From Hydrogenophaga sp. (GTDB lineage: Bacteria; Pseudomonadota; Gammaproteobacteria; Burkholderiales; Burkholderiaceae_C), in the NCBI RefSeq assembly GCF_018780075.1, contig NZ_JADMKB010000101.1, forward strand, positions 1-64,000: a stretch of DNA of 64,000 nucleotides, read 5' to 3'. Below are positions 16,864-28,202 of this stretch, piece by piece. Position 1 is the stretch's first letter, and every line of letters begins with the position of its first letter. The notes beneath the pieces were generated by a model that saw only the letters and a program-made list of their open reading frames with translations, did not search any database and had not been told where the DNA came from. Both the position numbers and the translations under genes were made by a program.

Positions 16864-18141
16864 TCAGAACCAGGTGGTGACGGCATCCACCACGCGGTAG
16901 GCATCGTCCACCACCGGCATCCAGCGCCACTTGTCGAAGGTCGTGCAGGGGTGTGAAATGCCGCAGGCCACGGTTTCGCCGAGTTGCGGCCACTCGGTCT
17001 GTGGCGCCGCCGGGTCGTGCCGCAGGTAGGCGTGCTGGTCGTTGAGGGCGTCGATGCGCCAGTGGACGGGCACGGCCCTCGGTGCGCCACCCTTCGCGTC
17101 AGAGCGCCAGATCGGCAAAGGCAGATCGAGGTCGTGCGACACGTCGCGCCGGCCCATGCTGAGCAGGGCCAGGCCGGGCTCGGGGCAGCTCTGCACGCAG
17201 GCCAGCACCTCCAGCGCGGGCTTCAGGGTTTCACGAAGGCTCAGCCGTTCACCCACGCAGCAGAGGTAACGCTGGTAGCGCTGGTGGTCGTGTGTGAGGT
17301 AACAGCCAGAGCGCAGCACGCCGCGCACCGGGCGGCCCAGGTCGGGTGTGAGGCGCTCGGCCACCAGATCAAAGATGGCGGAGCCGCCAGCGCTGAGGAT
17401 GACTTCTTCATGAGTGAACCAGCCCTGGGCGATGGCTTCATGCGCGATCGCGTCCACACGGTCCATCAGGGCTTGCACGGTGGCGCGGTCTTTGGCGTGG
17501 TCGCAGCTGGCGGTGGTGCCTTCGTAACACTCGATGCCGACGAGTTGCAGCGCCGGGCTGGCAGCGATGCGCTGGGCGATCTGCCGCGCTTCACCCGCCG
17601 TGCGGCAGCCGGTGCGCTGGCCAGCGATGCCCAGCTCCAGCAGCACCTCGAAGCGGCCGTTGAAGCCGCTCGCCGTGGCCCAGGCTTCGATCAGGTCCAC
17701 CTGTCCCACCGAGTCCACCAGGAACAGCGAGCGCAACGCGGGACGTTCGGCGTGCAGCAGCGCCAGCGCGTCCAGCTCGGCGGGCTGGACCACCTGGTTG
17801 GCGATCAGCAGCACGGGCACGCCGTGACGTGCGCCCACGGCCGCCTGGAACACGGTGGCGAAGCTGATGCCCCAGGCGCCCGCCTCCACCTGCAGGGACC
17901 ACAGCTCGGGCGACATGCTGGTCTTGCCGTGGGGCGCGAGATCAATGCCGCGCTGCGCGCAGAAGTCCCGCATCCAGTGCAGGTTGTGCTGCAGCGCGCT
18001 GTGTTTGAGCACGGCCAGCGGCAGGGCCAGGTCACCGCGCAGCAGCCGCCAGCCTTGCTGGGGAATCTGCTCGCGCGTGAGCGGCGCGCCAGCGGTGGGA
18101 AAGCCTTTGAGGTGGGGGCCGAAAACCGGGAGCGGGGCCAT
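16864..18141 (-). CDS. DSD1-like PLP enzyme (D-serine dehydratase / D-threonine aldolase family)
   Basis: 425 residues with an alanine-racemase-type barrel and a C-terminal beta domain. The PLP lysine is Lys73 in APHGKTSMSP. The C-terminal HPCTTFDKW (His397, Cys399) matches the His-x-Cys zinc site of eukaryotic-type D-serine dehydratases and D-threonine aldolases. These enzymes cleave D-hydroxy amino acids using PLP plus a divalent metal; exact substrate is unresolved. It is the last gene of the parE operon, 6 nt after a small membrane protein, which is probably a transcriptional rather than functional link. Confidence 0.82.
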   Translation of the reverse strand: MAPLPVFGPHLKGFPTAGAPLTREQIPQQGWRLLRGDLALPLAVLKHSALQHNLHWMRDFCAQRGIDLAPHGKTSMSPELWSLQVEAGAWGISFATVFQAAVGARHGVPVLLIANQVVQPAELDALALLHAERPALRSLFLVDSVGQVDLIEAWATASGFNGRFEVLLELGIAGQRTGCRTAGEARQIAQRIAASPALQLVGIECYEGTTASCDHAKDRATVQALMDRVDAIAHEAIAQGWFTHEEVILSAGGSAIFDLVAERLTPDLGRPVRGVLRSGCYLTHDHQRYQRYLCCVGERLSLRETLKPALEVLACVQSCPEPGLALLSMGRRDVSHDLDLPLPIWRSDAKGGAPRAVPVHWRIDALNDQHAYLRHDPAAPQTEWPQLGETVACGISHPCTTFDKWRWMPVVDDAYRVVDAVTTWF

Positions 18142-18147
18142 GGCGGT

Positions 18148-18336
18148 TCAGCGGCGGTTCTTGCGCGCCTGCGCGCGACGCACCTGCCGGCTTTGTTGTG
18201 CCAGCGCGCGCTCGGCCTCAGCGGCCTGCTTCGCGTCGCGACGGGCCTGGAGCCGCTTGCCGATGAGGCGGCCCACGAAGAAGGTCAGCACGAAGCTGGC
18301 CAGCACCACGAACAGGCCGATCCCATCCATGTTCAT
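18148..18336 (-). CDS. Small membrane protein of unknown function
   Basis: 62 residues: one N-terminal membrane helix (GLFVVLASFVLTFFVGRLIG) and a highly basic, Arg/Gln/Ala-rich C-terminal half likely to form a cytoplasmic helix. The ATG at 18336 shares one base with the parC stop (TGATG); a GTG one codon earlier is also possible. I do not recognise a family. Its coupling to parC suggests co-expression with topoisomerase IV, nothing more. Confidence 0.65.
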   Translation of the reverse strand: MNMDGIGLFVVLASFVLTFFVGRLIGKRLQARRDAKQAAEAERALAQQSRQVRRAQARKNRR

Positions 18337-20681
18337 CACTCCACCCGCGTTACGCGGTTCGGCTTGAAGCCGAGATCGGCCGCCTTGCCCTTGCGGCCGC
18401 GGGCGGCGCGGGCGTTGTTGAGGCTGCGGATCTCCAGCGTTTCGTCGCGCTCCTTGCCGCCCCGACCGATGCCTTCGATCTTGATGCTGCGAGTGTAGGC
18501 GGCCGCGCCGGCCAGCGTGTCCTTGGCTTCGAGGTCGATCAGCATCAGGCCGCGACCGCCCTTCTCCATGGCCTTGAGTTCGGCGATCTCAAACGTGAGG
18601 ATGCGGCCACCGGTGGAGGCGCAGGCCACGTGCGTCGCTGGCAACAGCGGCTGGCTGCCACTGGTGTTCGCCACGTGCGACGGCGCACAGATCGTCTCAC
18701 CGTCGCCCACGCTGATGAAAGCCTTGCCGGCCTTCTGGCGAGAGACCAGGCTTTCCGCGGTGGCCAGGAAACCGTAGCCACCGGTGCTGGCGAGCAGCAG
18801 CGTCGCGTGGGCCGGGCCGGCGAAGTAGTGCAGCGGCTGCGTGCCGCTTTCGAGCTCGATCAGCGTGGTGATGGGCTGGCCGTCGCCGCGCGCGCCGGGC
18901 AGGCTGGCGACCGGTACCGAGTACACGCGGCCGTTGCTGCCGAAGACGATGAACAGGTCCACCGTGCGGCATTCAAACGTGCCGTAGAGGCCGTCGCCCG
19001 CCTTGAAGGCGAAGCTGCTGGCTTCGTGGCCGTGGCCGGTGCGCGCGCGCACCCAGCCTTTGCTGGAGATGACGACCGTGACCGGTTCATCCACCACCTT
19101 GATTTCGGCCACGGCCTTTTTCTCGGTCTGGATCAGCGTGCGCCGCGGGTCGGCGAAGGTCTTGGCGTCGGCCTCGATCTCTTTGACCATCAGGCGCTTC
19201 AGGCTGGCCGGGTTGCCCAGGATGTCTTCCAGCTTGCCCTGCTCTTCGCGCAGGTCCTTGAGCTCCTGCTCGATCTTGATGGCTTCCAGCCGCGCGAGCT
19301 GGCGCAGGCGGATTTCAAGGATGTCCTCGGCCTGGCGGTCGCTGAGTTTGAAGGCCTCGATCAGCGCAGGCTTGGGCTCGTCGCTGTGGCGGATGATGCG
19401 GATCACCTCGTCGATGTTCAGCAGCACCAGCTGCCGGCCCTCCAGGATGTGGATGCGGTCGAGCACCTTGTTCAGGCGGTGCTGTGTGCGGCGGGTGATG
19501 GTGGACTGGCGGAACGCGATCCACTCTTCCAGCATCAGCCGCAGGCTCTTCTGCGTCGGCCGGCCGTCGAGGCCGATCATGGTCAGGTTGATCGGTGCCG
19601 AGCTTTCCAGGCTGGTGTGGGCCAGCAGCGCGGTGATGAGTTCGCTCTGCTCGATGCGGCTGCTCTTGGGCTCGAACACAAGCCGAACCGGCGCATCCTT
19701 GCTGGATTCGTCGCGCACCACGTCCAGCACCATCAGCATGCTGGCCTTGAGCTGGGTCTGGTCCTGGCTCAGCGCTTTCTTGCCGGCCTTGACCTTGGGG
19801 TTGGTGATCTCTTCGATCTCTTCCAGCACACGCTGGCTGCTCACACCCGGCGGCAGTTCGTTCACCACCAGCTGCCACTGGCCACGCGCCAGGTCTTCGA
19901 TCTTCCAGCGCGCGCGCACCTTGAGGCTACCGCGGCCCGTGCGGTAGGCGTCGGCGATGTCGCCCACCGGGCTGATGATCTGGCCGCCACCGGGGTAGTC
20001 CGGGCCGGGGATGAGCGTGAACAGTTCGTCGTCGCCGAGCTGGGGGTTCTTCACCAGCGCCACGCAGGCGTCGGCCACTTCGCGCAGGTTGTGGCTCGGG
20101 ATTTCGGTGGCCAGGCCGACGGCGATGCCACTCGCGCCATTGAGCAGGTTGAACGGCAGGCGCGCGGGCAACTGCTTGGGTTCTTCGAACGAGCCGTCGT
20201 AGGTGGGGATGAAGTCCACCGTGCCCTGGTCGATCTCGTCGAGCAGCAGGCCGGTGATCTTGGCCAGGCGCGCTTCGGTGTAACGCATGGCGGCGGCGCC
20301 GTCGCCGTCGCGGCTGCCGAAATTGCCCTGGCCGTCGATCAGCGGGTAACGCTGGCTGAAGTCCTGCGCCATGCGCACGAGGGCGTCGTAGGCCGCGCTG
20401 TCGCCGTGCGGGTGGTACTTGCCCAGCACGTCGCCGACCACGCGCGCGCTCTTGACCGGCTTGGCCGCGGTGTTGCCGCTGAAGCCCAGACCCATGCGGT
20501 CCATGGCGTAGAGGATGCGGCGCTGCACCGGTTTCTGGCCGTCGCACACGTCGGGCAGGGCACGGCCCTTGACGACGGAGAGCGCGTATTCGAGGTAGGC
20601 GCGTTGCGCGTAGGTGGCGAGGTTGTCTTCGCCGGGCTCAACGGGTTCGGCCGGCGCCAGGTCGGGGGTCAGGATGTCCAT
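18336..20681 (-). CDS. parC: DNA topoisomerase IV subunit A
   Basis: 781 residues, type IIA topoisomerase A subunit. The quinolone-resistance region and active site are visible: [17 protein letters not shown] (residues ~91-106, Ser95) and the DNA-linking Tyr134 in [10 protein letters not shown]. The C-terminal domain has the beta-pinwheel blades of ParC. Together with ParE it decatenates daughter chromosomes. It follows the transglycosylase by 21 nt. Ser95 is at the position where serine is the wild-type residue, so no classical quinolone-resistance change is seen there. Confidence 0.96.
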   Translation of the reverse strand: MDILTPDLAPAEPVEPGEDNLATYAQRAYLEYALSVVKGRALPDVCDGQKPVQRRILYAMDRMGLGFSGNTAAKPVKSARVVGDVLGKYHPHGDSAAYDALVRMAQDFSQRYPLIDGQGNFGSRDGDGAAAMRYTEARLAKITGLLLDEIDQGTVDFIPTYDGSFEEPKQLPARLPFNLLNGASGIAVGLATEIPSHNLREVADACVALVKNPQLGDDELFTLIPGPDYPGGGQIISPVGDIADAYRTGRGSLKVRARWKIEDLARGQWQLVVNELPPGVSSQRVLEEIEEITNPKVKAGKKALSQDQTQLKASMLMVLDVVRDESSKDAPVRLVFEPKSSRIEQSELITALLAHTSLESSAPINLTMIGLDGRPTQKSLRLMLEEWIAFRQSTITRRTQHRLNKVLDRIHILEGRQLVLLNIDEVIRIIRHSDEPKPALIEAFKLSDRQAEDILEIRLRQLARLEAIKIEQELKDLREEQGKLEDILGNPASLKRLMVKEIEADAKTFADPRRTLIQTEKKAVAEIKVVDEPVTVVISSKGWVRARTGHGHEASSFAFKAGDGLYGTFECRTVDLFIVFGSNGRVYSVPVASLPGARGDGQPITTLIELESGTQPLHYFAGPAHATLLLASTGGYGFLATAESLVSRQKAGKAFISVGDGETICAPSHVANTSGSQPLLPATHVACASTGGRILTFEIAELKAMEKGGRGLMLIDLEAKDTLAGAAAYTRSIKIEGIGRGGKERDETLEIRSLNNARAARGRKGKAADLGFKPNRVTRVE

Positions 20682-20702
20682 GGGAATTCGGTGGGGGTCA
20701 GG

Positions 20703-21457
20703 TCAGAGCGAGGCCACGGGCAGGCTGCCGCGTCGGGGCTGCATCGCAGCGGGTGACACGGTTGTCCGCCCCTCGCTCACCGCACGGGGCGGCAGCAGGT
20801 TCTGGTGAAGTTGGGTGACCTTGCGCACGTAGTCGCGGGTCTCGGGGTAGTTGGGCACCTTGCGGCCGGCGCGCAGCACAGCGCCCTCGCCGGCGTTGTA
20901 AGCCGCGATGGCCAGCTCCAGCTCGCCGTTGAAGTACTTCAACAGCCAGGCCAGGTAACGGGCACCGGCCTGCACGTTGGTGCGCGGATCGGTCAGGCGC
21001 TCTTCCAGTGTCTGGTTGGCCTTGGAGCGCACGCCGAAGCGCTGCGCCGTGTCGGGCATGAGCTGCATCAGGCCGATCGCTCCCTTGGGGCTGACCGCGC
21101 GGGTGTTGAACCCGGACTCGGTGGCGATCACGGCCTGCAACAGCTCGAACTCCAGCCCGTGGGCGTTGGCCGCCTCTCGGATCAGGTGGCGAACGGCCTT
21201 GAAATCGGTGGACACATCGAATCGCGCGCCGACGCCGGGCGGCGCATTGACCGCGCTGGGCGCCTGACCGGTGGGCGACACGGCCTGGGCCTTGGCCCCC
21301 CGGTAGAACAGTTCATAGCGGCGATCGACCTGGTGGTCGGCGAAGTGCGTCACCCCTTTGCGGTCCACGTAGCCCCAGATCTCGGCGCGTGCGGGCGCGG
21401 CCGCGAGCAGCAGCCCGGCCGCGACCCACGCGGTGAGCAGGCGAAGCGCGCGGCGCA

Positions 21458-21461
<4 letters not shown>
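20703..21461 (-). CDS. Lytic transglycosylase, SLT family
   Basis: 252 residues. Signal peptide (LLAAAPARA, cleavage near residue 26), then a short DUF4124-like strand (EIWGYVDRKGVTHFADHQVDRRY) and the SLT/goose-lysozyme fold (PF01464) at about residues 95-215. The catalytic Glu is in AVIATESGFNTRAVSPKGA, followed by LMQLMPDTAQRFGV and LAIAAYNAGEGAV. It cleaves peptidoglycan to 1,6-anhydromuropeptides in the periplasm. It overlaps parE by 4 nt and precedes parC by 21 nt, an unusual place for a cell-wall enzyme. Confidence 0.92.
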
Positions 21462-23428
<1,967 letters not shown>

Positions 23429-23436
23429 GGGGGCGG

Positions 23437-23442
23437 ATTGTA
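23437..23442 (-). promoter_or_regulatory. Candidate -10 element of parE
   Basis: TACAAT on the minus strand, 8 nt before the parE ATG. A transcript starting about 7 nt downstream of it would begin at or next to the initiation codon. No convincing -35 hexamer is seen at 17 nt; the region at that distance borders the LexA-like palindrome. Confidence 0.4.
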
Positions 23443-23461
23443 TGCGCACCACCCCAAAGCA

Positions 23462-23477
23462 CTGTATGCAAATACAG
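23462..23477. promoter_or_regulatory. LexA-like SOS box upstream of parE
   Basis: CTGTATGCAAATACAG fits CTGT-N8-ACAG exactly and is symmetric over 6 bp per arm (CTGTAT / ATACAG). It lies 34 bp upstream of parE and 121 bp upstream of the divergent MFS start. E. coli-type LexA in gamma- and betaproteobacteria binds this pattern. Its position next to the parE -10-like element would suit repression; binding is not shown. Confidence 0.55.
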
Positions 23478-23597
23478 ATGTGATTCCCGGCTTTTTCTGG
23501 CGATGCCGCCTTTGCATCAATCGCGGCGAAAAATTTCACGGCCGGGTGTCCGACCCGCCACACCCCCGGAAAGGCCGTATTCGCTACATTTGACGGG

Positions 23598-24842
23598 ATG
23601 ACCTCCGCTGCCCATCCCTCTCCACAGCCCCGACTTTCCGCCCTTCAGGTGCTGGCCTGCGGCGCCGCCATCGTCACGCTCTCCATGGGGGTGCGCCACG
23701 GGTTTGGCCTCTGGCTGCAGCCGATCACCCAGGACCAGGGCTGGACGCGCGAGAACTTCGCGTTCGCGCTGGCGGTTCAAAACCTGTCCTGGGGCCTGTT
23801 CGGCATCTTTGCCGGCATGGCGGCCGACCGCTTTGGCGCCTTTCGAGTGCTGCTGGTCTGCGCCGTGCTGTACGCATTGGGCCTGACTGGCATGGCGCTC
23901 TCGCCCACCCCGCTCACGTTCGCGCTCACCGCGGGCGTGCTGATCGGCGCTGCGCAGGCGGGCACCACCTACGCCGTGATCTACGGCGTGATCGGGCGGC
24001 AGATCCCGGCCGAGAAGCGGTCCTGGGCCATGGGCGTGGCCGCGGCGGCGGGTTCGTTCGGCCAGTTCCTGATGGTGCCGATCGAAGGTTGGCTGATCAG
24101 CGGCTTCGGCTGGAAGGAGGCGCTGCTGATCCTTGGCGGCGCGGTGCTGCTGATCATGCCGCTGGCGCTGTTTTTGCGCGAACCGGGCTTCGTGGGCGGC
24201 GTGGCACCGCCCCGCGAGCAGACCATTCTTCAGGCCGCACGCGAGGCCTTCAGATACCGCAGCTTCCAGCTGCTGATGGCAGGCTACTTCGTCTGCGGCT
24301 TCCAGGTGGTGTTCATCGGCGTGCACATGCCGAGCTACCTCAAGGATCACGGCCTGTCGCCCCAGGTGGCGAGCTACGCGCTGGCGCTCATCGGCCTGTT
24401 CAACGTGCTGGGCACCTACGCCGCCGGCGTGCTGGGCCAGCGTTTCCCCAAGCGCCACATCCTGTCGTTCATCTACCTGGCCCGCGCCGTGGCGATCAGC
24501 GCCTTCCTGATCGCGCCGCTCTCGCCGGCCAGCGTTTACGTGTTCGCGGCCGTCATGGGCGTGCTGTGGCTGTCCACCATTCCGCCGACCAACGCGGTGG
24601 TGGCGCAGATCTTCGGCGTGGCGCACCTGTCCATGCTGGGCGGCTTCGTGTTCTTCAGCCACCAGATCGGCAGCTTCCTGGGCGTGTGGCTGGGCGGCTA
24701 CCTGTACGACCAGACCGGCAGCTACGACATCGTCTGGTACATCTCGATCGCGCTGGGCGTGTTCGCCGCACTGATCAACCTGCCGGTGCGCGAGTCGCCC
24801 ATCACCCGCGGGCCGCAGCGCGTGTCGGGGGCCGTCGCGTGA
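23598..24842 (+). CDS. MFS transporter (OFA/monocarboxylate-type)
   Basis: 414 residues, 12 helices. N-terminal GVRHGFGLWLQPITQDQGWTRENFAFALAVQNLSWG and the loop motif GMAADRFGAFRVL resemble the oxalate:formate/monocarboxylate branch of the MFS. The conserved GTTYAVIYGVIGRQIPAEKR and SHQIGSFLGVWLGGYLYDQTGSYD segments are also typical of this group in Burkholderiales. The substrate is probably a small organic acid, by family only. It overlaps the next small gene by 4 nt. Confidence 0.87.
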   Translation: MTSAAHPSPQPRLSALQVLACGAAIVTLSMGVRHGFGLWLQPITQDQGWTRENFAFALAVQNLSWGLFGIFAGMAADRFGAFRVLLVCAVLYALGLTGMALSPTPLTFALTAGVLIGAAQAGTTYAVIYGVIGRQIPAEKRSWAMGVAAAAGSFGQFLMVPIEGWLISGFGWKEALLILGGAVLLIMPLALFLREPGFVGGVAPPREQTILQAAREAFRYRSFQLLMAGYFVCGFQVVFIGVHMPSYLKDHGLSPQVASYALALIGLFNVLGTYAAGVLGQRFPKRHILSFIYLARAVAISAFLIAPLSPASVYVFAAVMGVLWLSTIPPTNAVVAQIFGVAHLSMLGGFVFFSHQIGSFLGVWLGGYLYDQTGSYDIVWYISIALGVFAALINLPVRESPITRGPQRVSGAVA

Positions 24843-24967
24843 AGCCGATGGCCGTCCGGGCGCTGACGTGGGCCGGGGTGGTCCTCGCGCTGCTGGGCAC
24901 ACTCTCGCTCTACAACCGCCCTGATTTTCTGGTGAACCTCGCCGACCAGCTCTGGAGCTGTTTCTGA
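24839..24967 (+). CDS. Tiny 42-residue membrane protein in the MFS operon
   Basis: GTG start overlaps the MFS stop (GTGA) and its own TGA overlaps the ATG of the methyltransferase (TGATG). The peptide has one hydrophobic helix (ALTWAGVVLALLGTLSLY) and a distinctive end, NRPDFLVNLADQLWSCF. Perfect tiling between two overlapping neighbours argues that it is translated. The terminal Trp-x-Cys-Phe and the NRPDFLVNLAD stretch look like a conserved motif, but I cannot name a family. Confidence 0.62.
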   Translation: MKPMAVRALTWAGVVLALLGTLSLYNRPDFLVNLADQLWSCF

Positions 24968-25521
24968 TGCACGGCACGGAAGCACCTTCGCTCTGGGTCC
25001 GGCGCTGGGCGCACCTGGTGCCGGCGGGCGGTTCGGTGCTGGACGTGGCCTGCGGTCATGGGCGCCACCTGCGCTGGTTCGCGGCGCGCGGCCACAAGGT
25101 GACGGGCGTGGACCGCTCGGCCGAGGCCATTGCCTCCATCGCGGGGCTTGGCCGAGCGGTCGAAGCCGACATCGAGAACGGACCATGGCCTTTTGAAGGT
25201 GAACGGTTCGGTGCCGTGGTGGTGACCAACTACCTCTGGCGTCCGCTGTTGCCCACCCTCGTCGCCAGCGTGGTCGACTGTGGCGTGCTGATCTGCGAGA
25301 CCTTTGCCGCCGGCAATGAAACCGTGGGCAAGCCCTCGCGACCCGACTTCCTGTTACAAAACGGCGAATTGCTGCGGGCCTGTGCCGACCTGCACATCGT
25401 GGCCTATGAAGACGGCTTCTGCGACGCCCCTGAGCGCTTCGTCCAGCGCATCGCGGCGGTGCGAAAACGCCCGTCCATCGACGCCCTGCCCCAGCGCTTT
25501 GCGCTGGATGCCGCTGGGTAG
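24967..25521 (+). CDS. Class I SAM-dependent methyltransferase
   Basis: 184 residues, TehB-like/Methyltransf_11-type fold. Motif I is SVLDVACGHGRHLRWFAARG (about residues 21-40), followed by the acidic loop VTGVDRSAEAI and motif GAVVVTNYLWRPLLPTL. The late part has a GLVICET-like strand (CGVLICETFAAGNE). Tellurite/thiopurine methyltransferase relatives share this short form. It overlaps the 42-residue gene by one base. Confidence 0.83.
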   Translation: MHGTEAPSLWVRRWAHLVPAGGSVLDVACGHGRHLRWFAARGHKVTGVDRSAEAIASIAGLGRAVEADIENGPWPFEGERFGAVVVTNYLWRPLLPTLVASVVDCGVLICETFAAGNETVGKPSRPDFLLQNGELLRACADLHIVAYEDGFCDAPERFVQRIAAVRKRPSIDALPQRFALDAAG

Positions 25522-25605
25522 AATGCGGGATTCGCGCGCGAGCCGCCCGGGTCCTTTTTTCCTTCGGTGCCGCGACACGGCGCCCCCCGTACCGAGACAG
25601 AGAAC

Positions 25606-26493
25606 ATGAAACCCATCACCGGCAGCATCGTTGCCCTCGTCACCCCGTTCCTCCCCGATGGCAGCGTGGACTACCCCACCCTTCGCAAGCTGATCGACTG
25701 GCACATCACCGAAGGCACCGACTGCATCGGCGTGGTCGGCACCACGGGCGAGTCACCCACGGTGTCGGTGGAAGAGCACTGCGAAATCATCCGCGTGTCG
25801 GTCGAACAGGCGGCCAAGCGCGTGCCCATCATGGCCGGCTGCGGCGCCAACTCGACCGCCGAAGCCATCGAGCTCGCCAGGTTTGCCCGACAGGTCGGCG
25901 CCGACTGCCAGCTGCAGGTCGTGCCTTACTACAACAAGCCAACCCAAGAAGGCCAGTACCAGCACTTCAAAGCCATCGCCGAAGCCACCGGCGACCTGCC
26001 CGTGGTGCTCTACAACGTGCCCGGCCGCAGCGTGGCCGACATGTCGGTGGAAACCGCCTTGCGCCTGGCCACCGTGCCCGGCATCGTCGGCATCAAGGAA
26101 GCCACCGGCAACATCGAGCGCGCACAGTGGCTGATCCGCGAAGCACCCGAGGGCTTTGCCATCTACTCCGGTGACGACCCGACCGCCGTGGCGCTCATGC
26201 TGTGTGGCGGTCAGGGCAACATCAGCGTGACCGCCAACATCGCGCCACGCCTGATGCACGAGCTCTGCATGGCCGCCATCGCCGGCAACATCCGTCAGGC
26301 GATGGACATCCAGTTCCGCCTGATGCCCGTGCACAAGAACCTGTTCGTCGAAGCCAACCCGATCCCGCTGAAGTGGGCCATGGCCCGCATGGGCCTGTGC
26401 GCCGAGACCATGCGCCTGCCGCTCACGCCCATGACGCGCTCGCTGGAACCCCAGGTCGAGGCCGCGCTCAAAGACAGTGGTCTGATCGACTGA
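25606..26493 (+). CDS. dapA: 4-hydroxy-tetrahydrodipicolinate synthase
   Basis: 295 residues, class I aldolase barrel. It condenses pyruvate with aspartate semialdehyde, the first committed step of the lysine/diaminopimelate pathway. The Schiff-base lysine is Lys164 in GIKEATGN, the general base Tyr136 in [10 protein letters not shown], and the GTTGE loop holds Thr46/Thr47. The ATG at 25606 is chosen; an extension to 25567 is rejected. bamC follows after 37 nt, as in many proteobacteria. A -10-like TAGAAT overlaps the stop of the upstream gene (25519-25524). Confidence 0.96.
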   Translation: MKPITGSIVALVTPFLPDGSVDYPTLRKLIDWHITEGTDCIGVVGTTGESPTVSVEEHCEIIRVSVEQAAKRVPIMAGCGANSTAEAIELARFARQVGADCQLQVVPYYNKPTQEGQYQHFKAIAEATGDLPVVLYNVPGRSVADMSVETALRLATVPGIVGIKEATGNIERAQWLIREAPEGFAIYSGDDPTAVALMLCGGQGNISVTANIAPRLMHELCMAAIAGNIRQAMDIQFRLMPVHKNLFVEANPIPLKWAMARMGLCAETMRLPLTPMTRSLEPQVEAALKDSGLID

Positions 26494-26530
26494 TCCGCGC
26501 CCAAACTCACCGAAGACAACGAGCCCCTAC

Positions 26531-27676
26531 ATGCACACCCCATCCCGCCCCATGTCATCTTCGTCCACCAGCCTTCGGTGCGCCACTCCCCGGGTCCGCC
26601 TCGGCGTGGTGACTCTGGTCGCCGTGCTGGCCACGGGCTGCTCTGTGCTGCAGGAAGACAAAATCGACTACAAGAGCGCGCGCCAGGGCACCACGCTCGA
26701 CGTGCCACCCGATCTGACCCAGCTGAGCCGTGACGCGCGTTACCAAGTGCCCGGTTCGGTCGTGACGGCGAGCGGCTACCAGACCGCGCAGCCGGTCGCT
26801 GGCACAGGCGCCAGCGACACGGCGGCCAACAAGGTGGGCGACGTGCGCATCGAGCGCGCTGGCAGCCTGCGCTGGCTGGTCATCGATCGCCCGGCCGACA
26901 AGGTCTGGGCACCGGTCAAGGACTTCTGGCAGGAGAACGGCTTCGTGCTCACGCTGGATCAGGAAAACCTGGGCGTGATGGAAACCGACTGGGCCGAGAA
27001 CCGCGCCAAGCTGCCGCAAGACCTGATCCGTTCCACCCTCGGCAAGGTCTTTGACAGCCTGTACTCGACCGGCGAACGCGACAAGTTCCGCACCCGGCTG
27101 GAGCGCAACGCCGCCGGTGGCACCGAGGTCTACATCAGCCACCGAGGCATGATCGAGGTCTACACCGACGCCAGGAAAGACCAGACGGTCTGGCAGCCCC
27201 GCCCGGCCGATGTAGAGCTGGAAACCGAATTCCTGCGTCGTTTGATGATCAAGCTGGGTGTGAACGAGGCGCAGGCCAAGGCCGTGGTGGCGTCGTCTCC
27301 CACCCAGACGACCGCCCGAGTGACCACCGTCAACAACCTGCCCGCCCTGCAACTGGAAGATGACTTTGACCGCGCCTGGCGCCGCGTGGGGCTGTCGCTT
27401 GACCGCACCGGATTCACCGTGGAAGACCGCGACCGCACCCAGGGCACGTATTTCGTCCGCTACGTGCCCTTGGCCACCACCGATGCGCCCAAGCCGGGCT
27501 TTTTCGGCCGCCTGTTCGGCGGCAGCGAGCCACAGGCCAAACCGGCGCAATACCGCATCGCCGTGCGCACCAGCGGCACGACCACCACCGTGTCGGTGCT
27601 CAATGCGCAAGGACAACCCGACGGTTCGGCCGATGCGCAGCGCATCGTGCAACTGCTGGCCAACGACATCAAGTAA
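26531..27676 (+). CDS. bamC: Outer-membrane assembly lipoprotein BamC
   Basis: 381 residues, NlpB/DapX family (PF06804). Lipobox LATGC with Cys37, then the BamC N-terminal lasso region (DYKSARQGTTLDVPPDLTQLSRDARY) that binds BamD, and two helix-grip domains, the first with RWLVIDRPADKVWAPVKDFWQ. It belongs to the BAM complex inserting beta-barrel proteins. The dapA-bamC order is widely conserved. The N-terminus before the lipobox is longer than usual, with Met8 as an alternative start. Three hairpins follow the stop codon. Confidence 0.94.
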   Translation: MHTPSRPMSSSSTSLRCATPRVRLGVVTLVAVLATGCSVLQEDKIDYKSARQGTTLDVPPDLTQLSRDARYQVPGSVVTASGYQTAQPVAGTGASDTAANKVGDVRIERAGSLRWLVIDRPADKVWAPVKDFWQENGFVLTLDQENLGVMETDWAENRAKLPQDLIRSTLGKVFDSLYSTGERDKFRTRLERNAAGGTEVYISHRGMIEVYTDARKDQTVWQPRPADVELETEFLRRLMIKLGVNEAQAKAVVASSPTQTTARVTTVNNLPALQLEDDFDRAWRRVGLSLDRTGFTVEDRDRTQGTYFVRYVPLATTDAPKPGFFGRLFGGSEPQAKPAQYRIAVRTSGTTTTVSVLNAQGQPDGSADAQRIVQLLANDIK

Positions 27677-27684
27677 ACGGCAGC

Positions 27685-27741
27685 GGACCGCCACCTCGCC
27701 CGGCGGTCCTGCCTTCGCCGAACCGGATCCGGGGTCCGGTT
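27685..27741. repeat. Two consecutive hairpins in the bamC 3' region
   Basis: GGACCGCC (27685-27692) pairs with GGCGGTCC (27702-27709). Then AACCGGA (27721-27727) pairs with TCCGGTT (27735-27741). Together with the terminator at 27749-27780 this makes three stem-loops in under 100 bp. They may stabilise the dapA-bamC mRNA 3' end. Confidence 0.7.
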
Positions 27742-27748
27742 CAGGCAA

Positions 27749-27780
27749 AAAAAAGCCGCTGTTCTCACAGCGGCTTTTTT
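27749..27780. terminator. Bidirectional rho-independent terminator between bamC and the lipoprotein gene
   Basis: AAAAAAGCCGCTG (27749-27761) pairs perfectly with CAGCGGCTTTTTT (27768-27780), loop TTCTCA. It gives a U-tract in both directions and closes bamC (+) and the Ala-rich lipoprotein (-). Confidence 0.93.
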
Positions 27781-27805
27781 GCTCGGGCCGAAGCCCGATC
27801 CCGAT

Positions 27806-28156
27806 TTACTGGGCAGGCTTGGCAGCGGCCTTGGCGGCTTCGGCAGCCTTGTCAGCGGCTTCCTTGGCTGCGTCGGTGGCGGTGGCAGCGGCGTCCTGAG
27901 CGGCACCGGCAGCGTCTTTGGCGGCACCGGCAGCGGCGTCAGCAGCACCAGCGGCGACGGCACCAGCAGCGGCGCCAGCGGCAGCACCGGCGCTGGCGGC
28001 AGCAGCGCCAGCATCCTTGGCGGCGTCGACAGCGGCACCAGCAGCTTCCTTGGCCGCTTCAACGGCGGGGGCAGCAACAGGAGCTTCTTCTTTCTTGCCG
28101 CAAGCGGTCAGGGCGATGGCGGCGAGCAGGGAGGCGAGCAGAACGGTCTTTTTCAT
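27806..28156 (-). CDS. Ala/Lys-rich low-complexity lipoprotein
   Basis: 116 residues. Lipobox LTAC with Cys19, followed by GKKEE and then an almost pure Ala pattern with regularly spaced Asp, Glu and Lys (repeats like DAAKDAAGAA, EAADKAAEAAKAAAK). This predicts a long amphipathic or superhelical rod anchored to the membrane, of the Lpp/KGG-like type, but no family is recognisable. Strong codon bias and an obvious signal argue that it is real. A terminator-like hairpin lies in its upstream region. Confidence 0.72.
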   Translation of the reverse strand: MKKTVLLASLLAAIALTACGKKEEAPVAAPAVEAAKEAAGAAVDAAKDAGAAAASAGAAAGAAAGAVAAGAADAAAGAAKDAAGAAQDAAATATDAAKEAADKAAEAAKAAAKPAQ

Positions 28157-28202
28157 GGTGATTCCTCAGGATGGATGAACAAAATGATCTTGAATCAACC
28201 AT

